Origin: Marininema halotolerans
Lineage (GTDB): Bacteria > Bacillota > Bacilli > Thermoactinomycetales > DSM-45169
DNA: 64,000 nt
Direction: 5' to 3'
NCBI RefSeq assembly: GCF_900116235.1
Contig: NZ_FPAA01000003.1
Location: 124,001-188,000 of the forward strand
The stretch's first letter is position 1. Each line of letters starts with the position of its first letter. Positions 25,494 through 34,584 of the stretch are shown piece by piece. The notes beneath the pieces were generated by a model, which searched no databases, was not told where the DNA came from, and was given only the letters and a program-made list of their open reading frames with translations. The translations under genes were made by a program, and so were the position numbers.

Positions 25494-28400
25494 GTGCACC
25501 TCAAACGGTTAGATATGGTGGGATTTAAATCCTTTGCTAATCGGACAGAATTGGAATTTGTACCGGGCGTGACGGCGGTAGTGGGCCCTAATGGAAGTGG
25601 TAAATCCAATGTAACCGATGGCATGCGGTGGGTACTTGGGGAGCAAAGTGCCAAAAGCTTACGTGGAGCTTCGATGCAGGATGTCATTTTTGCTGGGAGT
25701 GATTCCCGTAAGCCCGTTGGATATTGTGAAGTAGCGATTACTTTTGATAATACGGATCAGAAGTTGGGGCTTGACTATGCAGAAGTGACAGTCGCCCGTC
25801 GGGTATATCGCTCAGGTGAGAGTGAGTATTCCATTAATAAACAAACGTGCCGACTACGGGATATTACCGAACTGTTTATGGACACGGGCATTGGTAAAGA
25901 GGCTTACTCCATGATTGGCCAGGGGAGAATTGATGAGATTCTTTCAACCAAGTCTGAAGATCGCCGAGCCATCTTTGAAGAGGCGGCTGGGATTGTCAAA
26001 TATAAATCGCGGAAACGGGAAGCGGAAAAAAAGCTCGATTCGACGGATCAAAATCTCTCCCGAATTCAGGATTTAGTGAGTGAGTTAGAGGATCAGGTGG
26101 CCCCCCTTGCTGATCAAGCAGAGAAGGCGAAAAAGTATAAAGAATTAAAAGTCGAGCTGACGCATGCCGAGATCGGGTTGTATGTACATAAGATAGAAAC
26201 GCTTCATCAAAATTGGCAGGAAGCCGATGAAGGGCTTCAGCATCTCCGTGAAAAGCAAGCACAGTTGGCTGCAGACGTTTCAACGCATGAAGCGGAGCTG
26301 GAGAAGGTACGCTGGAGCATTGGTGAGAAAGAACAGCAGGTTGAAGCTTTGCAACAAGAACTCCTACGAAGCAGTGAGGCACTGGAGAAGACGGAGGGGC
26401 AACGGGAAGTTCTCATGGAGCGTTCGCGAAATCGTGTAGCGGTGATTTCGGAATTAAAGGAACGCCTTCAAGCCCTCACCCTGACAAAAAGAGAACGGGA
26501 AGAAGAGTGGACTCGGCAACAAGAGAAGTTACAAGCCAAAGAGATCGAGTTAGCCAATGCTAAGAAAAAGCTAGAAGAGGCCCTCGAACGCTTTGCCGCA
26601 TCGGGTGATAGTGGTGCCGCTAATTTAGAGGATTTAAAACATCGACTTTCTACGTTATTAAATGAACGAACACGCTTAGACAGTGAATTACGCCATATCC
26701 AGGAACAAGTTCATCAGTTGAATACCGCTTTGGAAGCCATATTAATAAAAGAAAAAACAGATGAAGATAAGGCAGGGGAACTGAAGGGACGCAAAAATTG
26801 GCTGGATCATGAGCAAGCTGATGTGGAAAATGCGCTTAGCGCTTGTCGTTCACAGATGGAAGAATTGGTAGAGGAACGAGGAGAACTTGAAAAGAGTTTT
26901 CGAGAAGCAGCAACACAATTACGACAAGCTGAGCAAAAATTGGACAGCCTCCGTTCACGGAGAGAAATTGTGAAAGAGATGGAGGCAGCACATGCTGGTT
27001 TCTTTCAAGGGGTGAAAGAAGTCCTAAAAGCACGAGACCGTGGTATGCACGGGCTATCCGGTGTGTATGGTGCGATTGCCCAGTTGATTCAGGTTCCAGC
27101 AGAAGTTGAGGTGGCGATTGAAACAGCGCTGGGTGGAGCGATGCAACATTTGGTAACGGAAAATGAAGCGACTGCCCGAGCGGGAATCCGTTTTCTGAAA
27201 GAACAGCGCGCGGGACGTGCCACATTTCTTCCCCTCGATGTAATAAAGGGGCGTTTTTTCCCTGCACAGGAAAAAGCGGAACTGGAAGGGATGGATGGGT
27301 TTGTTGGGATTGCGGCGGATTTAGTGAAGTGTGACCAACAATACCGTAAAGTGATCCTCAATCTTTTGGGACAAGTCATTGTCGCTCGATCCTTAGAACA
27401 GGCGAATATGATCGCTCGTCGATTAAGTTACCGTTATCGAATTGTTACTTTAGAAGGTGATGTCGTTAACCCAGGTGGGTCCATGTCTGGGGGGAGTCGG
27501 CAAAAAACACAAAACAATCTATTGGGTCGGTCACGTCAGGTTGAAGAGCTTGAAAAAGAAGTATCGCTCGCGCAATCTTCATGGGAAGAAGCGCTTGAAG
27601 ATCACGATGAACTCCTCGGTCAACAGCGAGACCTTGATGAAAACGTAGAGGATCTACGTGAAGAGATGGATGCTCTCCGACAATCCCAGCAAGAATTGAA
27701 GGGCACGGAACGAGAATGGCAAGTGGAGAATCGCACTTTTCTTTCGCAACAGGAAACCACACAGATTGAAAAAGAGCGGCTGAACAACGAAGTGACCCGA
27801 ATCAAAGAACAGCAGAAGAGCTTGCAAGAGCAGATCGGGGCTTCGGAAACAGAAGAGGATAAACTCAAAGATGCAATTCGTTCCTCCCAAGAAGAAGTAG
27901 ATCAACATGCCTCTGAAATGGATGCTGCTAATAACGAGATTACCGATTGGAAGATTGGAGTGGCTCGCCTCAACCAAGAACGGGAATACCTTGCCCTTGA
28001 CTGTGATCGCTTGGCTGAGGAAACAGCAAAAATCGAAGAGTCGATCCATGAGACAAAAACACGATTAGATCGGCAGGAAACGAGTGAAGAAAATCGTGAA
28101 GAAGAAGCGAAGATTCTCCTTGAAAAAGTGACAGAACTTCGTACACAAAAGGAAGCGGTATACTCAAAACTCACCCTTTCTAAAGAGGAACGGGATGCTG
28201 CACATAGTGATCGAGGTGAGCGTGAAGCTGAGTTGAAAGTGATGCAACAAGGACTTCGTAAGCATGAGGAAGGATTACATCAGCAGGAAGTACGCGCGAA
28301 TCGTCTCGATGTAGAGTTGAACCATTTATTGGAGAAACTAGCAGAAGAGTATGAAGTGAGCTATGAGTTAGCGAAAACCCGATATGAACGCCCTGAAGAT

Positions 28401-29102
28401 CCCAAACAAGCAGAACGTGAAGTGCGATCGTTAAAAGGAAAAATTGCTGCCTTAGGTGAGGTGAATTTGGGAGCCATTGAAGAGCATGGACGTATCTCCA
28501 CGCGGCTTAATTTCCTCAGTGGCCAACGGGATGATCTTCTCCAGGCGAAAGATACCCTTCATGAAGTGATTCGGGAGATTGAAAAGGAAATGTCATTGCG
28601 ATTTTCACAAACCTTTGAAGCAATCCGGGTCGAATTTACGGATGTTTTTGCTAAAATGTTTGGGGGTGGGAAAGCTGATTTACGTCTGACGGAACCCGAT
28701 AATCTATTGGAAACCGGAATCGAAATTACAGCACAACCCCCAGGGAAAAAACCGCAAAATCTGGCGCTTTTATCAGGTGGAGAAAGGGCGTTAGCTGCGA
28801 TTGCCCTATTATTTGCGGTTCTCCGCTACAAGCCGGTTCCCTTTTGTGTATTGGACGAAGTGGATGCGGCGCTGGATGAAGCAAATCTTTCTCGTTTTAC
28901 GAAGTACTTACGGGAATTTTCCCAGAACACGCAGTTTATCATCATTACCCACCGAAAGCGGACCATGGAGGGTGCTGATGTCATGTACGGGGTAACAATG
29001 GAAGAAGCTGGAGTGTCCAAAATTGTCTCCGTTAAATTAGAAGAATTTGATGGGGAACAACAAGTTGCCGCTGCGATGGAAGAAGGAGGAGAAATCGGAT
29101 GA
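25494..29102 (+). CDS. smc: Chromosome partition protein Smc
   Basis: The protein has 1202 aa with a GTG start after AAAGGAGGGG. The N-terminal half-ATPase carries VVGPNGSGKSNVTDG; two long coiled coils flank a glycine-containing hinge (about residues 500-680, including VTLEGDVVNPGGSMSGG). The C-terminal half holds LLSGGERALAAIALLFA and the Walker B FCVLDEVDAALDEAN. Smc forms the condensin core with ScpA and ScpB. Its ATGA overlap with ftsY is the conserved arrangement. Confidence 0.98.
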   Translation: MHLKRLDMVGFKSFANRTELEFVPGVTAVVGPNGSGKSNVTDGMRWVLGEQSAKSLRGASMQDVIFAGSDSRKPVGYCEVAITFDNTDQKLGLDYAEVTVARRVYRSGESEYSINKQTCRLRDITELFMDTGIGKEAYSMIGQGRIDEILSTKSEDRRAIFEEAAGIVKYKSRKREAEKKLDSTDQNLSRIQDLVSELEDQVAPLADQAEKAKKYKELKVELTHAEIGLYVHKIETLHQNWQEADEGLQHLREKQAQLAADVSTHEAELEKVRWSIGEKEQQVEALQQELLRSSEALEKTEGQREVLMERSRNRVAVISELKERLQALTLTKREREEEWTRQQEKLQAKEIELANAKKKLEEALERFAASGDSGAANLEDLKHRLSTLLNERTRLDSELRHIQEQVHQLNTALEAILIKEKTDEDKAGELKGRKNWLDHEQADVENALSACRSQMEELVEERGELEKSFREAATQLRQAEQKLDSLRSRREIVKEMEAAHAGFFQGVKEVLKARDRGMHGLSGVYGAIAQLIQVPAEVEVAIETALGGAMQHLVTENEATARAGIRFLKEQRAGRATFLPLDVIKGRFFPAQEKAELEGMDGFVGIAADLVKCDQQYRKVILNLLGQVIVARSLEQANMIARRLSYRYRIVTLEGDVVNPGGSMSGGSRQKTQNNLLGRSRQVEELEKEVSLAQSSWEEALEDHDELLGQQRDLDENVEDLREEMDALRQSQQELKGTEREWQVENRTFLSQQETTQIEKERLNNEVTRIKEQQKSLQEQIGASETEEDKLKDAIRSSQEEVDQHASEMDAANNEITDWKIGVARLNQEREYLALDCDRLAEETAKIEESIHETKTRLDRQETSEENREEEAKILLEKVTELRTQKEAVYSKLTLSKEERDAAHSDRGEREAELKVMQQGLRKHEEGLHQQEVRANRLDVELNHLLEKLAEEYEVSYELAKTRYERPEDPKQAEREVRSLKGKIAALGEVNLGAIEEHGRISTRLNFLSGQRDDLLQAKDTLHEVIREIEKEMSLRFSQTFEAIRVEFTDVFAKMFGGGKADLRLTEPDNLLETGIEITAQPPGKKPQNLALLSGGERALAAIALLFAVLRYKPVPFCVLDEVDAALDEANLSRFTKYLREFSQNTQFIIITHRKRTMEGADVMYGVTMEEAGVSKIVSVKLEEFDGEQQVAAAMEEGGEIG

Positions 29103-30091
29103 GTTTTTTTAAACGGTTAAAGGAAAGTGTCTCCAAAACGACAGAATCCGTCACAAACAAATTCAAATCGGGGTTATCGAAAACAAGTGCCTCTCTAGCC
29201 GGTGCGATGGATGCTGTCTTTATGCGTAGTCATATTGATGAAGAGATGTATGAAGAGCTCGAGGACGTGTTGATCAGTGCGGATGTTGGCGTCAATACGA
29301 CGCTTGAAATTGTGGATCGCCTGCGGAAGGAGGTAAAAGAGCGCCGGATAAAAGAGCCGGCTGAATTACAACCCTTGATGTCTGAGATTCTTGCGGACAT
29401 CTTAAAGGGAGAGGCAGCTCATTCACCCTCCATGAACATACAGGATGGAGAGTTGACCATTGTCTTAATGGTGGGAGTCAATGGTGTAGGGAAAACAACA
29501 ACCATCGGGAAATTAGCGCACTATTACAAGCAGCAAGGGAAGAAAGTGGTCCTCGCTGCAGGTGATACCTTTCGTGCCGGAGCGATTGAACAGCTCCAGG
29601 TATGGGGAGAGCGTGTGGAAGTGGATGTGATTCGTCATCAAGCGGGATCTGATCCAGCAGCAGTGATCTATGATGGCATCCAAGCAGCAAAAGCTCGAGG
29701 AGCCGATATTCTCCTCTGTGATACAGCAGGCCGCTTGCAAAATAAGGTGAACCTGATGCAGGAATTAACCAAGGTTCATCGGGTGATTCAACGTGAAATC
29801 CCAGGTGCACCCCATGAAACCTTGCTCGTTTTGGATGCAACCACGGGTCAAAATGCGTTACAACAAGCAAAAATCTTTAATGACGCAACGGGCTTAAGCG
29901 GAATTGTCTTGACGAAGATGGATGGGACGGCAAAAGGTGGCATCGCTATTGCCATTCGTCGTGAATTAGCCACTCCAGTCAAATGGATCGGGCTGGGTGA
30001 GCAGATGGATGATTTACAGCCCTTTATAACGGATCAATTTGTTCACGCCCTCTTTGCCAACGCGATTGCACAGGAAGAAAAGGTGCAGTGA
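29099..30091 (+). CDS. ftsY: Signal recognition particle receptor FtsY
   Basis: A 330-aa SRP-type GTPase of the short, Gram-positive form without the acidic A domain. Motifs are GVNGVGKTTTIGKLA (G1), DTFRAGAIEQL (G2 region), DTAGRLQNK (G3), TKMDGTAKGG (G4) and GLGEQMDDLQPF near the end. It docks ribosome-SRP complexes at the membrane together with Ffh, encoded further along in this window. It overlaps smc by four bases. Confidence 0.98.
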   Translation: MSFFKRLKESVSKTTESVTNKFKSGLSKTSASLAGAMDAVFMRSHIDEEMYEELEDVLISADVGVNTTLEIVDRLRKEVKERRIKEPAELQPLMSEILADILKGEAAHSPSMNIQDGELTIVLMVGVNGVGKTTTIGKLAHYYKQQGKKVVLAAGDTFRAGAIEQLQVWGERVEVDVIRHQAGSDPAAVIYDGIQAAKARGADILLCDTAGRLQNKVNLMQELTKVHRVIQREIPGAPHETLLVLDATTGQNALQQAKIFNDATGLSGIVLTKMDGTAKGGIAIAIRRELATPVKWIGLGEQMDDLQPFITDQFVHALFANAIAQEEKVQ

Positions 30092-30097
30092 AAAATA

Positions 30098-30139
30098 ATA
30101 ACAAAGGTTCCATTCGATGATGAATGGAACCTTTGTTAT
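30098..30139. terminator. Convergent terminator between ftsY and the YhgE gene
   Basis: ATAACAAAGGTTCCATTC (30098-30115) pairs perfectly with GAATGGAACCTTTGTTAT (30122-30139). It serves transcription from both sides. Confidence 0.92.
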
Positions 30140-30155
30140 ATAAATTTAACATTAA

Positions 30156-32096
30156 TCAAGTGGGATTATTAATATCCTGGGGTCTAAATTGCCTACGCTG
30201 GAAAAATAACCACCCGCACAGGGTGAAGAGCCAAAAGGCAAGTAAAGCGAGGGAGGAATTTCTTATTCCCGCTGGGTTGTCCAAGGCAATGACATCGCGC
30301 AATCCATTTACAGCGTAGGTCATTGGTAAAAAGGGATGGATAGCCTGAACCGAGCTGGGGAGCAGCTCCACAGGGAAGGTTCCGCCACTCGAAATCAATT
30401 GCAATAGTAACACGACAATCGATAATAATCGACCGAGACCATTCCCACAAGCAATGATTAAAAAACCGATGATGGAGATAGACATCCAAGCAATGATCAT
30501 TAGAAAGCCATAAAAGGCTAGAGTGGATTTCAAGGGAAGGCCCAAGCCTTGATGAATAACAAGACCCGTGATCAGTGCTTGCAATAGACCAATGGGCAAA
30601 AGCGCAAGATATTTTCCCAAAGCGGTGATTGAAGGAGGGTGAGGTGCTAATTTCCAACGAGCGTCGTAAATGGGAACCACAAAAAAAGTCATGACACTCC
30701 CAACCCATAGGGAGAGAGGTAAGAAATAAGGTGCGAGTCCTGTTCCGTATTGGCTAACGGGAAAAAGTCGTATTTCTTTGGTTTTGACAGGTTCAGCAAA
30801 GACCGGAGCCAATTTATCCGAGGGCGACTTCGAATTAGCGACCGCTTGAGATAGTTTTTTTCCTAATTGACGATTCCCAGCAGCCAGCTTCTTTGATCCC
30901 TTCGCAAGGTCATTGATGCCTGCTGAAAGTTTTTGCATCCCCTTGTCCAGCTTTTTAGCGCCAGTATCCAATTCATCGGCACCCTTTTCCAACTTGTTAG
31001 CCCCTTGTGCAAGTTTGTGTATGGAGGAAGTTAATTGGTTGACCTGTGAAAGCCCAGAGGTCGCTGCAGTTGAAAGCAATGTTGGCAAACGATTCTCCAT
31101 TTGATCGAGGGGAGTTTTTAGATTTTCGGAGGTATCTTCCCATTCTTTCGTTTGATCCATCACCTCTTGATAGGAAGAATCCGAGGATAATTTGGGGTAG
31201 TTCTCGGGAAGTGATTCCAGGTCGCGCCGAATATTCCCTTCGATCCTTTGAAGTTGATCAAAGGTTTTTTGAGCAGTAGCCAATTGGGTTTGAAACTGCT
31301 TGATCTTTTTGGATCCTTGAATTTGCGATTGGGTGTTTTTTGCGGCACCCATTAGTTTGGATACTTCCTTATCCAACTTCGTCAATCCGTCAGCTAATTT
31401 ATCTAGCCCTGTTTTCAGTTGGGAGGTTCCTTTGGTGAATTGCTTTGTTGCTGCGGAAGCTTCATCCGTTCCCTTTTTTAATTTTTGAATGCCATCATTT
31501 AGCTCCTCTACCCCATCCGCTAGCTGGTTGGCAGCGCTGGCTGCTTCATTGATTCCGCCCTTGGATTGACCGACGATATCGAGTAAATTTTGAACGTATT
31601 CTTTGGTAAATTCGTTGCTAACTTTTTCTCGAATTTGTCCCTCCAGTCGTTTTGAAATTTGCGTTGTAATATAGTTTTTTCCTTCATTTAGCGTAAAGTT
31701 CAATTGTGCTGATCGAGGGTGATCGCCTTCAACAGATAAGATATCTTCCGTGAAATCCTTAGGTACACGCACGACTAAGTAATAGGTGTCCCCCTTTACA
31801 CCCTGCATCGCGGTGTTGTTGTCGGTCTCATGCCAGTCGAGTTGAATGTCTTCCTTCATGCTTTTGACAAAATCCTTGCCATACTGGACGGTTTTTCCGT
31901 CTTTGCTTCCGCCTGCATCTTCATTGACGAGGGCGACAGGGAGATGCTCTAAAGAACCATAGGGATCCCAAAAGGCATAAAGATAGAGACCACTGTACAA
32001 GAGGGGAACAAAGATCACAGCAATTAGACTAAGTCGAGTAATCTTATCACGAAAGATACGGAGCCATTCTGTGCGAGTTACGGTCCAGATATTCAT
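30156..32096 (-). CDS. YhgE/Pip-family membrane protein, ABC-2 permease-like
   Basis: A 646-aa membrane protein. One N-terminal transmembrane helix (about residues 21-42) is followed by a conserved extracellular YhgE region (LPVALVNEDAGG). Next comes a long helical stalk with repeated short units (LADGLTKLDK, LEKGADELDTGAKKLDKGM), and then a C-terminal bundle of five to six helices of the ABC-2 permease type. Relatives act as phage-infection proteins, transporters or type VII secretion partners. It overlaps the upstream ATP-binding gene by four bases, so the two are probably one transporter. Confidence 0.88.
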   Translation of the reverse strand: MNIWTVTRTEWLRIFRDKITRLSLIAVIFVPLLYSGLYLYAFWDPYGSLEHLPVALVNEDAGGSKDGKTVQYGKDFVKSMKEDIQLDWHETDNNTAMQGVKGDTYYLVVRVPKDFTEDILSVEGDHPRSAQLNFTLNEGKNYITTQISKRLEGQIREKVSNEFTKEYVQNLLDIVGQSKGGINEAASAANQLADGVEELNDGIQKLKKGTDEASAATKQFTKGTSQLKTGLDKLADGLTKLDKEVSKLMGAAKNTQSQIQGSKKIKQFQTQLATAQKTFDQLQRIEGNIRRDLESLPENYPKLSSDSSYQEVMDQTKEWEDTSENLKTPLDQMENRLPTLLSTAATSGLSQVNQLTSSIHKLAQGANKLEKGADELDTGAKKLDKGMQKLSAGINDLAKGSKKLAAGNRQLGKKLSQAVANSKSPSDKLAPVFAEPVKTKEIRLFPVSQYGTGLAPYFLPLSLWVGSVMTFFVVPIYDARWKLAPHPPSITALGKYLALLPIGLLQALITGLVIHQGLGLPLKSTLAFYGFLMIIAWMSISIIGFLIIACGNGLGRLLSIVVLLLQLISSGGTFPVELLPSSVQAIHPFLPMTYAVNGLRDVIALDNPAGIRNSSLALLAFWLFTLCGWLFFQRRQFRPQDINNPT

Positions 32097-32737
32097 GGGT
32101 GTGCCTCCGTTGTTTGCGAAAAATCAAGATGATGGGAGCAAAGTTTGACGGTCTCTTCGCGCATCGTGGTTGTGATTAATATCATGGAATATTGTGCGAT
32201 GGTCTCCGATAGATCTGCCCATAAATGTTGCCATTCACTTCCGGTCATGCCTTCTTCGGGATCATCAAGTAGGAGAAGGTGAGGCTGGTGAGCCAAAGCA
32301 ACTGCAATACCTGCTCGCATTCGTAGATGTCGATTCACATCCATGACCCGCTGATCTTTTACCGTTTCCAAGCGCCAATTCTGTAATAATTGATGAGTGC
32401 GCTGTTTAATCGATCCCGCTCGAAAAAGACGAATATGCATCTTGATGTGTTCTTCAATCGTTAGGGTTGGAAATAAGGGGATTAAATCGCGGATCGGTCC
32501 TACTCCAATATCGCGCGGTTTTAATGGACGTTGTCCTCCCCTTCCTTCAATAAATACTTCACCGGTGGAAGGGGACATCAGGCCTCCAATAGAAAGCAAC
32601 CAGCTAGTACGGCCTGTTCCAGATGGTCCATATAAAGCAACGGCACTATTGGCTTCCCATGTTGTATTAATGGAAAAAGGAAAGTAATTGAGTCCCTTAT
32701 GGATGACGCTAAATTTACGTAACGAGAGGCTCTCCAT
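32093..32737 (-). CDS. Degenerate ABC transporter ATP-binding protein
   Basis: ATG 32737 has GGAGGG eight bases upstream and gives 214 aa. The ABC fold is recognisable but nearly every catalytic motif is altered. Walker A reads GPSGTGRTS, with Arg in place of the phosphate-binding Lys. The signature region (NRHLRMRAGIAVALA) lacks LSGGQ. Walker B reads LLLLDDPEEG, with Asp where the catalytic Glu is expected. The switch position reads ITTTMRE without the His. It probably binds nucleotide weakly or serves a structural role for the YhgE-like partner. Confidence 0.82.
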   Translation of the reverse strand: MESLSLRKFSVIHKGLNYFPFSINTTWEANSAVALYGPSGTGRTSWLLSIGGLMSPSTGEVFIEGRGGQRPLKPRDIGVGPIRDLIPLFPTLTIEEHIKMHIRLFRAGSIKQRTHQLLQNWRLETVKDQRVMDVNRHLRMRAGIAVALAHQPHLLLLDDPEEGMTGSEWQHLWADLSETIAQYSMILITTTMREETVKLCSHHLDFSQTTEAHP

Positions 32738-32831
32738 CTCGATCCCTCCGACAGTCGGATGTTTCCCTTTCTTCAGTATGAGTTTCAAGCAAGAATCCAT
32801 GCATCAGAAGATGGGGAATCCAAACCAAACA

Positions 32832-32864
32832 AAAAAGCTCGGGTGATTTCACCCGAGCTTTTTA
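32832..32864. terminator. Terminator after the betaine transporter operon
   Basis: AAAAAGCTCGGGTGA pairs with TCACCCGAGCTTTTT with A and T runs on both sides. Its main user is the minus-strand opu operon. Confidence 0.92.
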
Positions 32865-32874
32865 ATGGTACTTC

Positions 32875-34584
32875 TTATTTAAGCCACTTATCGACTTTAT
32901 CAGGGTGGGCTTCAATCCAGTCCTTGGCAGCTTTTGATGGAGAGGCACCATTACTGATGTCCAACATTACTTTTTCCATATCTTTTGGCGACCAATAGAA
33001 CTGATCCATGATCTTATAAGCCTTTGGATTTTTAGATTTCAAGTCTTTGTTAACGATGGTGTGAATTTTTTCTTCTTGACCAAATTCATGCTTTGGATCA
33101 TCTAAGAACTTCAATTTCATTTTTGCAAACATCCAGTGAGGCTTCCAGCCAACGACAACAACCGGCTTTTTCTCTTTATAAGCCTTTTCGAGAGAGGCTG
33201 CCATTGCTGCACTGGAGCTTTCAACAAGCTTCATGGGTAGTTTGTAGTCCTTGATCAATTTATCCGTTTGCACCATCATGTCTGAGCCGGCTTCGATCCC
33301 GATAATTTCATTATCATATTCCTTGGCATCCCGTCGTAAATCAGCAACAGAGTTTGCCTTTACATAGGAGGGAACAACGAGGCCAAGAGCAGTTCCTTCG
33401 AGATTCGGACCCAAGTCTTTAATTTGATCCTTGTATTTTTTCACATAAGCCTCATGTTGAACAGGCAACCACGCAGCCGTAGTACCATCAGCTGATCCGC
33501 TGGCTACACCTGCAAACATCGGTCCAAGATCGACTTCAAGCAATTTGACATGAAATCCTGCTTTTTCAAGCGCTGCTTTCAATACATTACTACTTGCAAC
33601 CTCAGAATCCCAGTTCACATAGGTGAGGGTGACTGTTGGTTTGCTACTTGCGGATTGTGATACAGCCGGGAAGGAAATGAGGGATAATGCAAGGATAGTT
33701 GCTACTGCGCCACGCCAATGTTTACCAAACCAACTTGCCGTGGAGGTTTTTTCTTTCTTGGTTTCAGAGGCGAGATTTTGGGTAATCCGATCCAATAGGA
33801 TCGCAATAATGACGATACATAGACCGCCTTCAAAACCAATTCCTACTTTCAATTGGGTAATCGCCCGTAACACAACGGAACCAAGCCCGCCAGCACCGAT
33901 CATAGAAGCGATAACCACCATGGATAGCGAAAGCATGATGGTTTGGTTAATCCCTGCCATAATGGTGGACTTTGCAAGAGGAAGTTGGATTTTAATCAGT
34001 TTTTGACGAGGTGTGGAGCCAAAGGCATCGGCTGCTTCAATTAATTGGCTGTCCACCTGACGAATTCCCAGGTTAGTTAAACGAATGGTTGGAGGCATGG
34101 CGAAAATAACCGATGCAAAAATACCCGGAACGGCCCCTAGAGAGAAGAAAAAGACAGCAGGGATCAGGTATACAAAGGCAGGCATCGTCTGCATCAGGTC
34201 AAGAATCGGCATGATGATATTTTGTGCTCGTGCACTCCGTGACGCGAGAATACCGAGAGGAAGACCTAATATAATGGAGATCACCGTTGCAGTCAAAACC
34301 AGAGCGATGGTTTCGACACTTTGATTCCAGTATCCAAGGGAATCAATAAGTAACAATCCGATCAAGGTGTAAACACCCAGTCGTAGACGAGTAATGAGCC
34401 AAACGATCAAGCTGAGTGCAAGGATTGCCACCCATGTAGGAGGGGCAGTCAGGACCGTTTGGAAAAAGTTAACGGTAGGTTCGACGATTCCCATTATAAA
34501 CGCAAACAACGGTTTAAAGTTATCCTGTAACCAATGAACAACTGCATTAATCCATTTATCGAGTGGGATTTTAGGTAGATTCAT
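32875..34584 (-). CDS. Glycine betaine transporter, fused permease and substrate-binding protein (OpuAB-OpuAC)
   Basis: The start ATG 34584 overlaps the end of the ATPase gene by 14 bases and gives 569 aa. Residues about 1-280 form the permease, with the binding-protein-dependent signature in EAADAFGSTPRQKLIKIQLP. Then comes one extra helix (AVATILALSLISFPAVSQS) and a substrate-binding domain beginning VTLTYVNWDSEVASSNV, with the tryptophan-rich betaine pocket (TTAAWLPVQHEAY, VVGWKPHWMF). In OpuA of Lactococcus the same two parts are fused; Bacillus subtilis has them as separate genes. It imports compatible solutes under osmotic stress. Confidence 0.93.
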   Translation of the reverse strand: MNLPKIPLDKWINAVVHWLQDNFKPLFAFIMGIVEPTVNFFQTVLTAPPTWVAILALSLIVWLITRLRLGVYTLIGLLLIDSLGYWNQSVETIALVLTATVISIILGLPLGILASRSARAQNIIMPILDLMQTMPAFVYLIPAVFFFSLGAVPGIFASVIFAMPPTIRLTNLGIRQVDSQLIEAADAFGSTPRQKLIKIQLPLAKSTIMAGINQTIMLSLSMVVIASMIGAGGLGSVVLRAITQLKVGIGFEGGLCIVIIAILLDRITQNLASETKKEKTSTASWFGKHWRGAVATILALSLISFPAVSQSASSKPTVTLTYVNWDSEVASSNVLKAALEKAGFHVKLLEVDLGPMFAGVASGSADGTTAAWLPVQHEAYVKKYKDQIKDLGPNLEGTALGLVVPSYVKANSVADLRRDAKEYDNEIIGIEAGSDMMVQTDKLIKDYKLPMKLVESSSAAMAASLEKAYKEKKPVVVVGWKPHWMFAKMKLKFLDDPKHEFGQEEKIHTIVNKDLKSKNPKAYKIMDQFYWSPKDMEKVMLDISNGASPSKAAKDWIEAHPDKVDKWLK

